In this document: positions 10,563 through 18,067 of the stretch, piece by piece | Position numbering within the stretch: the first letter of the stretch is position 1 | How the letters are laid out: every line of letters starts with the position of its first letter | Source: Fomitopsis serialis | Lineage: Eukaryota > Basidiomycota > Agaricomycetes > Polyporales > Fomitopsidaceae | Length of the DNA stretch: 25,036 bases | Direction: 5' to 3' | Assembly: GCF_022376445.1 (NCBI RefSeq) | Contig: NW_025955485.1 | Location: 1 to 25,036, forward strand | The notes under the pieces: model-generated | What the model saw: only the letters and a program-made list of their open reading frames with translations | Told to the model about the DNA's origin: nothing | Databases searched by the model: none | Translations under genes and position numbers: made by a program

Positions 10563-12957
10563 TCTCACTGATTTCTCTCTTGGGCTCAAGCAGTTCAGTT
10601 CTAGTTGATCTCCTGCACAGTATGGTACTTCTGGTCTATAGGATGATCTACCGTAATCATGTTGGTTACTGTGGTTGCACATTTTAACTTTTAAGTATGC
10701 CCTACTGTCAGAGTAGGGCTGTATGAGTACCATGGCATGGAGGGATGTTCCTTTGCACAGAGGAGACTGCTCAGATTGGATGGTACATGTAGTGGTGCCA
10801 CTCCTACTGAGCATGAGCAGCTTGACAGAATGACCACTTGCCAGTCTGACTGGAAATGTTGCACTGTGTCTGCTTTCTTTCTTGCAATCATTGCAGACCT
10901 GAATATGATCCCTTCATTCTGAAGCACACCCACAAATACTTGCTGGGGAGTGGGCCATGCATGGCAATATGATCCCAGTTGTATTGTCTGTGTCTTTTGT
11001 CTTCTGGCTCATAAAATCATTGCTTGAATCTCACTTATCAAATGCATTGATATATACTAGTCTGTGAGACTAACTTCTATGCTTTATCAAGTAGTTGTCA
11101 AACTGTGACAATCACAGTGCCCTTACGCAAGCCAAATTGAAATCATCAAGGAGTATCATAGTCGTAACAGGGGTGCTTACATTATTGTTGCTTAGCTCAT
11201 TCCTCATTGCAGTACCACAGGACACAAAGCATCAAATCCCAAATGTTGAGTATCCTAGAGAATCCATAATGTGCATATTTCTTCATCAGAAAGTTTTACT
11301 GATCATAGATAGCTATGCCAATATTGCTATACAGCCATTATCCAATGAATGTGTGGTCGCAGACTTGTTCTTGCCCAACTGTACCTGAGCTGCCCTGTCA
11401 CCATGTCTGGGACATTATGCACTGTCTCAAAACACTGAACAACAATACTACTTTACTAGTGGGAGATTGTTGTATCATGGAATCTGTCTAGGGACTGTTA
11501 GTAACTCAACAATGACAATGATCAGAATCAATTGTATCATTTGAACTGAGTAAGTCATACTTCCCTACAAATTGATACTACAATGGCCTAGACCTCCCAA
11601 TGTTAGAGTCTGTTCATGTCACCCATGCTGATTTTGGTACACTCATGATACCTCTTCATGAATTGTGGCTCATGCTATGGAAAAACAGTAAGTCACATGT
11701 TCTTGATGCGGTATACTGGAATGATCATCTGCATTCCTCTCCTCATCCCTTATCCTGACATCATTCCATGTTATTGTCAATCCAGGTATATGTAACAAGT
11801 CACTAACAGCAACCTGTTAAATGCATTAGGTGGGCACATGATGTTCAACAGGTGCTTCACAAGTTACACTCAGGACTTCACATTGCGAACAAATGAGAGC
11901 ATCCACAGATTATCAAAGCCATGTTACAGCCAAGATCTCCTAATTTATGACCTAAGCAATATGTCACAGGCAGTGTTATGAATATTCATATTCAATGGAG
12001 AGCAAGAACCTGTAAACAAGGATTGTATCATTAACATCACTGTTTCTTTCTTGCATAGCAGCAGGCAGTCTGCATATATCTTGCACCCCTTCAAATGAGG
12101 TAGCTGTAGTCCCATATCAAAGTATGGTAAGTACTGCCAGAGCTTTGAGTGAGCACAATGACCACTTATATGTGATTCATTAATACTTCATAAATTTTCT
12201 GGGGTGTTTGGAGGTTTTCTGAGCCTATACAAGGAGGTTATGTGGCCTAGAATGAATATCCTGCACATGTTCATGATTTGTTCCATGCATAGCATAAGGA
12301 ACCATGAAGGCTAGGGAAATTATGAGAGCATCTGTGAAGCAGGAGCTATCACATAATCATTATTACTACATATGGCAGGTGCCCTCCCATTGGGAAATCA
12401 CACACTGGGCAATGCCTTGTGGGCCCAGTAGATGCTGTAGAAATGACAGAATATTCAGAGTGGATGAATGCACCAGTTCAAGCAACTGGCAGGCATATGG
12501 AGAATCATTAATCAGCATACATGCACTATATATGTACTGTGTCCCACTCTTGAAATGTTATTGTGACATTAACAGTTGCTGATGCTTCTTTCCATGAATC
12601 CCAATGCTATATGGGTCACATCAGTGTTCATGTGTCCCAACTTGCATCTTTTCATACCTATAGGCATTTGTAATTTTTTCAACCATTGTGTTTGTCTGCT
12701 CTCTGTCTGTATTAAGGACAACAAGAACAGGATACATTCCTACACTCATTGGGTCAGGGTGTTACATAAGGCAGTTGCTGAGGAAAATAGTAGAACTGTG
12801 TTGTGATTGTGAATATATATCGGAGCACACATCTAATGACATTGTTAACTGCATACTCTAACTCACCAAGCCACATATATACTGGATACCTCAGTATCAC
12901 ACTCTCTGAATTCTCAAACATCAAACATTATAGGGGCTTTTTGACCAATCCTTAGGG
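10563..12957. repeat. CpG-depleted AT-rich block, probable decayed methylated repeat
   Basis: Across about 2.4 kb I count fewer than ten CG dinucleotides (for example near 10652, 11127, 11163, 11358, 11710, 11886 and 12809), while TG and CA are abundant. Flanking genes carry CG several times per line. Such loss is the known outcome of deamination of methylated CpG, which in basidiomycetes mostly affects transposons. Frames are short and broken in all directions; the longest (11095-11388 and 12304-12582) resemble nothing I know. I could not identify terminal repeats, a transposase or a reverse transcriptase. The identification as a transposon relic is an inference. Confidence 0.6.
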
Positions 12958-12996
12958 TGAGGATGGGGTGAGGATGGGTGAGGAAGGCATTTTCAC
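12927..12996 (+). repeat. Dispersed repeat, copy 1 (ATTATAGGGG..G-rich)
   Basis: The segment runs ATTATAGGGGCTTTTTGACC, then AATCCTTAGGG, then GTGAGGATGG repeated, ending TTTTCAC. A diverged copy in the same orientation lies at 17234-17293. This copy marks the right edge of the CpG-poor block and has lost CpG where the other copy keeps it (TTTTTGACC against ATTTTCGACC). Confidence 0.6.
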
Positions 12997-13046
12997 GTTC
13001 TGAGCATTAAACGTCTCACCCTTGTAGCATGAATCTCAGCGTGCAT

Positions 13047-13209
13047 TAACCCGCGTTTGCGCCATGGCGCGACTGCGGATGCGAGGTACTCTTACCCGCG
13101 TTCGCGTCATGGCGCGAACGCGGGTAACATGCAGTCTCCGTTTGAGTCTGCGACTGCCTTCTGCCAGTCACCCTTACCCGCAATCGCGCCATGGCGCGAT
13201 TGCGGATGA
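13047..13209. repeat. Three GC-rich palindromes (CATGG-centred type)
   Basis: Copies lie at 13047-13080 (imperfect), 13092-13127 (near-perfect) and 13174-13209. The second has arms TTACCCGCGTTCGCG and CGCGAACGCGGGTAA. The third has arms TTACCCGCAATCGCG and CGCGATTGCGGATGA. The centre is CCATGG or TCATGG. Arm sequence differs between copies but both arms change together. Confidence 0.9.
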
Positions 13210-13901
13210 GTCCGCACATCCATTGCCTTGTTTGGCAAGTCCGAGCGCCCGCCCGATCTCACAGGCACCCACCGACTTGCTCGTGTGCCACAGAGGGCAT
13301 GCATCTGTGGTGTACCACATCATCCATTACACCCTCCGCATGCAGCGTCCATTCTGTGTTGTGTGTCAGTGATGTGCAGTGACAGGGCAGGCGAGATCAC
13401 GTCAGCCACCTGCTCAGCCACCGACGGGCGCTCACACGATCTCCTGCCCACAACCACCATCTCCCGCCTCTCCTGCCTCCTGCCTCCCTCTCTTTTACAT
13501 CCAGCAAACCCACCGCGCCCTGAGGTGATGTGCGTACCTGCGCATGAAGACAGCGACACGGAGATTGTGCGCGCGTAAGGTACGTGCACGCAAGATGACC
13601 TCTGTGAGTGCGAAACACGGTCGCCCGCAAGTTGATAACGCGGCAGACGAGTATACATCAGCAGAGTGTCCTTGTTTCGAGACACACGACAAGCTTACCT
13701 CCCGATGTTCTGGATGATTCGCCATACCGACGGGTTGCTCGCGACAGGACTCGCTCGAGAGTGTCCATCAAACCACCTGCCCGGGCTGTTGCTCGTATTA
13801 CTGGGTACGCCTCGATGATCATTGCGGCACCCTATCGGTGCGCCCTGTGTGTTTCTATCCGCGCGATTGCGAATAGGCACACTGTCCTTGTTTTCATCGT
13901 C

Positions 13902-14001
13902 TACCCGCGCTTGCGCCACGGCGCGAACACAGGTACTGTGCACTGTTCTGAGAGACTCTCAGACGTACTTGTGAATGCTCTTTACCCGCGAACGCGGGTA
14001 A
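13902..14001. repeat. Two degenerate copies of the palindrome family
   Basis: 13902-13935 keeps the left arm (TACCCGCGCTTGCG) but has a mutated right arm ending ACACAGGTA. 13982-14001 is a short form, TTACCCGCGAACGCGGGTAA, in which the centre and inner arm are deleted while the outer palindrome remains perfect. Confidence 0.8.
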
Positions 14002-14137
14002 GTGCACTGTTTGTGTCAAGGTTTTCTGGGACGTAAACGTAGGTGCAAGTATAATATTATTTTGTATAGTAAGCAGAGTGCCAGGCAATCAAGGAATTTA
14101 ATTCAAAGGATGCCCCTGGTAGGGTACTCCGAGTATG

Positions 14138-14173
14138 TTATCCGCAATTGCGCCACGGCGCGATTGCGGGTAA
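14138..14173. repeat. Single palindrome copy upstream of gene A
   Basis: Arms TTATCCGCAATTGCG and CGCGATTGCGGGTAA flank CCACGG. It ends about 150 bp before the gene A start codon. Confidence 0.85.
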
Positions 14174-14320
14174 GAGTACACGTGAGCACCAGCATCGCTT
14201 CTCGCACGTGGTGTATCGCTTCAACCAGGCGTGCAGCGCGTGCGCGCCGTGTGGACTGGTCTGTCCGCACCGCTGCCGTTTCCACTGCCCAATCCCACTG
14301 TCAATCTTGCTCGCATCACT

Positions 14321-15879
14321 ATGGTCGGTACCTACGACCTCCAACAATTTGCGCTTGCTCAGTGCGCATTCACCATCAATCACGCTGACCTCACGGACAA
14401 CGCGCGGAAAGCGGCTTTTGGCCGCGTGCACAACATGTACATTTTCACGGACTTACCGCCGCAGCCCAGCGAATGGACCGCTAAGCAACTCAAGGCGCTC
14501 AACCGCCTGTTGCGTTCGTTGCTCAACAGCGCTGTCTCGTGGGACACATTCCAGTACATCGTCCAGCACCACATCCTGGTAAGTCAAGCTTTCGTGTTGC
14601 CGCGAGATACGGCCGCGCTAAACGACACGTTGACAGACCGACCCGTGGCTCATGTCGCTGAAACAGTCAAATCAATATGACCAGTTCCCCCTTGTGCTCG
14701 CGACCTGCTTCAACTGGCAGTACCGGACCGCAGAGGGCAACTTCCCGAACACGATGGAGGAATACTTCATGTGGAGGCGCATACCATACGTCACCCTCGA
14801 AGAGGACAGCTCGCGCGAGACCAGGAGCGCGTCTCTCGCGCTGTTCTTGAAGCAGTGGTGGATCCGTAAGTCCTCATGTGTTGCGCGACTATGGACTCAC
14901 GCGCGAGCTGCTCGACTGCAGGCAACGACCGTGTCAGGTCCGGTAAGCGGTTGCTTACCGCTCTCCATTGGCCAGCCGCACTGACCAGTCGCTCGATCAA
15001 TCCCAGGTGGACCGCCTCTCTCACATGAGGCCAACGACTTCGACTTCAGCCATGTGTCGGACGCAGAGCGCGCCGCGGCAAGGGAAGAACAACGAAGGCA
15101 TCGCAGCCCCAGGGAGCATTCCCCGCTGCCGCCAATGCTCGACAACGTGGTACGTGGTTCCTTTTTTATCTCAATCGCAGCCAATGCTTACTGACTTGTA
15201 AGCTGGTCGAGGCCGCGCGGTGCAAGCGGTGTGTGAATGACCGGCGAGATGAGTGTAGGGTGCCCTTCGCGAAGACGTGCTGTCACCGCTGTATGAGGAG
15301 GAAGGTCAACTGCTCGCTCACGGTAAGTCATGTCGTATTTCTGTCTTTCTCTGTGACGCGCTCACTCGCTACAGGACCAACGAGCCTCTGAGGCGGTTGA
15401 CTCGCCGCGCGCGTCCCTGGCACCTGTGCTGCAGAATAATTCCGCACCCGACTCTCTACCACGTGCACGCTCGTCATCGCGTTCGCCCGCGCCTTCTCCA
15501 TCGCATTCGCCCTCGCGTTCTGTCACTCGCTCGACGCCCGCATCGCCGCCCAACGTTGTATCCGACTCATCATCCCCGCTGCCGGCCGGGCGTATTGCAT
15601 CTGCACAGTCGCACTCGCCCGCTTCTTCTGCAAGCCCATCGACCGTCTCAGTGGTGCAGATGATGGACGTGGATCCTGTGTCGCCAGGAACATCAAGCAG
15701 TGTTGACGCAGGTGCTGGGCCTTCGAACTTTGGAGCCCATCGTGTCGCGAGACGTAAGTGTTCATTCTTTGATTGAGAAACGGAACACTCATGCTGGTAC
15801 AGGCAAACTCAACGAGCTCGACACCAGTGCGATCATCCGCGATGTCAAGCGATCATCGGATCTCCCTATGGCCGAATGA
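14321..15879 (+). CDS. Gene A: unrecognised protein with a Zn2Cys6-like cysteine cluster, 7 exons, probable early stop
   Basis: I do not recognise the family. Exons: 14321-14578, 14637-14865, 14922-14942 (21 nt), 15007-15149, 15203-15322, 15375-15753 and 15803-15879, giving 408 aa with consistent phases. The N-terminal part (MVGTYDLQQFALAQC onward, then WLMSLKQSNQYDQFPLVLAT and FPNTMEEYFMWRRIPYVT) looks like a folded domain. Residues 224-254 hold C-X2-C-X7-C-X8-C-X2-C-X6-C with basic residues between, close to the fungal binuclear zinc cluster but with seven rather than six residues in the first long gap, and placed mid-protein. A Ser/Pro-rich linker follows. The TGA at 15877-15879 is followed in frame by about 39 codons that look coding (VIARLINEVARLRGAL, coiled-coil-like) to TAG 15997-15999. 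A DNA-binding role is possible but unproven. Confidence 0.7.
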
Positions 15880-16152
15880 TTGAACGTCCATCAGGGGGTG
15901 ATCGCGCGGCTCATCAACGAGGTCGCCAGATTGCGGGGTGCCCTTCAGGCGACGAAGAAGAAACGTGCTCGGTATGGGGTGATGAAGATGATTGAGTAGG
16001 AAGGTCGGGATAGTGTATCGCATCCTGCATGTATGTAAACCACATGTACTACCACTTCTTGAGCATGCTCACATATTGTTTCATTTATCTGACCACCGAA
16101 CTACGCGCACTTGATCAACGATCTGAGACGTGCGAATAATTAACACACATGC

Positions 16153-16186
16153 TACCCGCACTCGCGCTACGGCGCGAGTGCGGGTA
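16153..16186. repeat. Palindrome between genes A and B, copy 1
   Basis: A perfect 14-bp arm pair, TACCCGCACTCGCG and CGCGAGTGCGGGTA, around CTACGG. Located about 150 bp after the end of gene A. Confidence 0.95.
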
Positions 16187-16335
16187 CAAATCTGAGGCAG
16201 CTCGACGGATTTTGATGGTTCCAAACGGCAGGTACGATCACGTCAATTCATTCATTTAGCGAGCGATACTACGACCTCCCACAGTCAACAAATACATGTA
16301 CAGTAGTTACGCCCAGTGTCACGAGTGAATCGATC

Positions 16336-16369
16336 TACCCGCGTTCGCGCTACGGCGCGAGTGCGGGTA
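16336..16369. repeat. Palindrome between genes A and B, copy 2
   Basis: The left arm is TACCCGCGTTCGCG and the right arm CGCGAGTGCGGGTA around CTACGG. The arms come from two different arm types, so this copy is a mismatched hybrid. It sits about 22 bp from the stop codon of gene B, probably in its 3' untranslated region. Confidence 0.9.
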
Positions 16370-16391
16370 GTTGCACTGTTTCTAATATAAG

Positions 16392-17328
16392 TCACTTCCG
16401 CATCTTCCTGACGTCCTTCGAGAGCTTCGCGAGGCGGGACTCGAGCGTCGCGGTGCGCTGGTTGCTGTCCTCAAGGTCGCTCTCGAGCTTTGCGACCTTG
16501 CGCTCGAGAATAGCGACCCTGCGCTCCGCCGCCTCTACCTTGTTGGCGGCGTAATGCGCATTGTCCCCGCCGGCCTTCGCAATCTCCAAGGCGAGCTTGC
16601 TGCGGTCTGTCGCGAGACTGGCTTCTTCAGCCGCGAGCTCGTACCGGTCCATCCCCGTGCTCCTTCGCGGCTTGCTGAGCCATTTGCGAGTGAGCTCCGG
16701 CTCGGCCCTAACCTCGCGATCATTTGCCTCTTTCTCCGCTTCGCTATCCTCCGTGTCATCCTCGGCACTATCGTCTTCACCGTCGATCTCGTCCTCGTCC
16801 GTGGCGGTGACTCCTACCGCACCTGTGCCCCCGTCCGCATCCTCGTCCAACTCGTCGACACTTTCATTGCTACTGGTGGGCCGAACGCTCGCGGGCGAGC
16901 GCGAAGCATCGGACTGAATCGGAAGGTGAGTGAGAGGAAGTAGCGAGTGTAAATCGACGTACCGGTACGAAAGACGTAGCATCAGAGGTGCGCCGACGGC
17001 GCTTGCGGCTGGGCCCCGCACGCAGCGCCGTGTCAGACCTCTCACTCTCGTCACGGGAGCTGCGTTGGGCCCGCGAGGCAACGGCTTTTCCCTTGTGCGT
17101 GGATCCGCGCCTCCCGGTCTGTGGAGCTTTCTTGGGGACGCTGAGCCACTTCTTGCGCATGCCTGCCGGAACCTCCATGTTCTCGGTTTCTTCATTTGGC
17201 GCGTACGTCGCGGTACCATCTTCGGCCACGGTGATTATAGGGGATTTTCGACCAATATTCGGGGTCAGGGAGGGGTCAGGGGCAGATTTCCACAAAAAAC
17301 TGGACCTCTGCACATGAGGAACACCCAT
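16392..17328 (-). CDS. Gene B: unrecognised basic/acidic coiled-coil protein with two KWLS motifs, 2 exons
   Basis: I do not recognise the family. Exons are 17328-16963 and 16913-16392 (49-bp intron, phase 0), about 295 aa. KKWLSVPKK at about 59-67 and RKWLSKPRR at about 198-206 are a repeated motif, K-W-L-S-x-P-[KR]-[KR]. A basic stretch SRKRRRR near 107-113 could be a nuclear localisation signal. A long acidic segment (DEDEIDGEDDSAEDDTEDSE) precedes the second motif. From about residue 212 to the end there is a heptad-like coiled coil (RRVAILERKVAKLESDLEDS). The start is uncertain: ATG 17328 gives an N-terminus that overlaps the dispersed repeat at 17234-17293, and TVAEDGTATYAP may be closer to the ancestral beginning. 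It lies between genes A and C and points toward A. Confidence 0.65.
17234..17293 (+). repeat. Dispersed repeat, copy 2, with G-quadruplex-like run
   Basis: Starts ATTATAGGGGATTTTCGACC and continues AATATTCGGGG, then TCAGGGAGGGGTCAGGGG, ending TTTCCAC. It matches 12927-12996 with small gaps. The G-runs (GGGG, GGG, GGGG, GGGG with loops of 3, 1 and 3) fit the classical quadruplex pattern. It overlaps the N-terminal codons of gene B on the other strand. Confidence 0.65.
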
Positions 17329-17344
17329 CAATTTCCCATTTCCC

Positions 17345-17434
17345 TACCCGCACTCGCGCTACGTGCGCCATTGCGGTAAACGACCACTGTCCGAGACTGT
17401 TACCCGCACTCGCGCTACAGCGCAGATGCGGGTG
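17345..17434. repeat. Two imperfect palindromes at the head of the upstream array
   Basis: 17345-17378 keeps the left arm TACCCGCACTCGCG but the right arm is changed to GCGCCATTGCGGTA. 17401-17434 ends GCGCAGATGCGGGTG. Their starts are 56 bp apart, close to the 60-bp register of the array that follows. Confidence 0.85.
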
Positions 17435-17552
17435 AATAGACGGATCATACTCTACACAACACACTAACACAGTACAGTAATAATATAGCTACGTCAATGA
17501 TTCATGCGTCACTCATGCACTTACTACCGAATACCCATTTTGTAGGGGTATT

Positions 17553-17920
17553 TTACCCCCTTTCGCGCTGCCGGCACGAGTGCGGGTAAAGAAGCTTACG
17601 AATCAGTCATTTACCCGCACTCGCGCCGACGGCGCCAATGCGGGTAATGACACACTAATTATGTGACACGCTACCCGCACTCGCGTCGCCAGCGCGAGTG
17701 CGGGTAAATAACAATAGAATTACATGAACAGTACCCGCACTCGCGCCGGCGACGCGAGTGCGGGTAGTTGTAGTACAATTTGATGTACCGTTACCCGCAC
17801 TCGCGTCGCCGGCGCGAGTGCGGGTAAATAACGATAGACCGGTAGCATCGAGAGACCGGATCCATTGATCTTAATCGGTATCTTTACCCGCACTCGCGCT
17901 GGCTGCGCGAGTGCGGGTAA
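17553..17920. repeat. Array of six palindromes with about 60-bp period, upstream of gene C
   Basis: Palindromes occur at 17553-17589, 17611-17647, 17672-17706, 17732-17766, 17791-17827 and 17884-17920. The TACCC starts are 58, 60, 60, 60 and 93 bp apart. The middle copies have perfect 14-bp arms TACCCGCACTCGCG and CGCGAGTGCGGGTA with short GC-rich centres (TCGCCAG, CCGGCGA, TCGCCGG). Spacers are AT-rich and partly alike (AATAACAATAGAATT, AATAACGATAG), so the unit appears to have spread by tandem duplication. The array ends about 150 bp before the first candidate ATG of gene C. Confidence 0.95.
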
Positions 17921-18067
17921 TGTCACACGATCATGTGCTTCGGACGTATCCGTAGCCATGCGTTCGGGGCACACTTACCTTGTTAAACATACGCCCACAG
18001 ATCGATCGCGCGTTCGCGCACATCTCTACGCTCTTCATCTCACTCTGCTTGTCATCTGTGCTGTGCC

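Larger units (their letters stand above)
13210..14320. other. Intergenic, no supported gene apart from palindromes
   Basis: No frame here has a convincing start, splice structure or protein-like composition. The overlapping short frames on both strands are arginine-, serine- and proline-rich, as expected from GC-rich non-coding DNA. The interval carries palindromes at 13902-13935, 13982-14001 and 14138-14173. The last 150 bp before 14321 would include the promoter and leader of gene A. Confidence 0.5.

Noticed and set aside
10563..12957. Naming the CpG-poor block as a specific transposon class
   Set aside because: No terminal repeats, transposase or reverse-transcriptase motifs could be read in any frame.
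12950..12990. Telomere-like repeat (TTAGGGTGAGG..)
   Set aside because: Only one TTAGGG occurs and the following GTGAGGATGG units are not telomeric; the motif belongs to the dispersed repeat also seen at 17234.
14321..15879. Gene A as a standard Zn2Cys6 transcription factor
   Set aside because: The first long gap is seven residues, the cluster is mid-protein, and no fungal transcription-factor middle domain is seen, so only similarity of the cluster is claimed.
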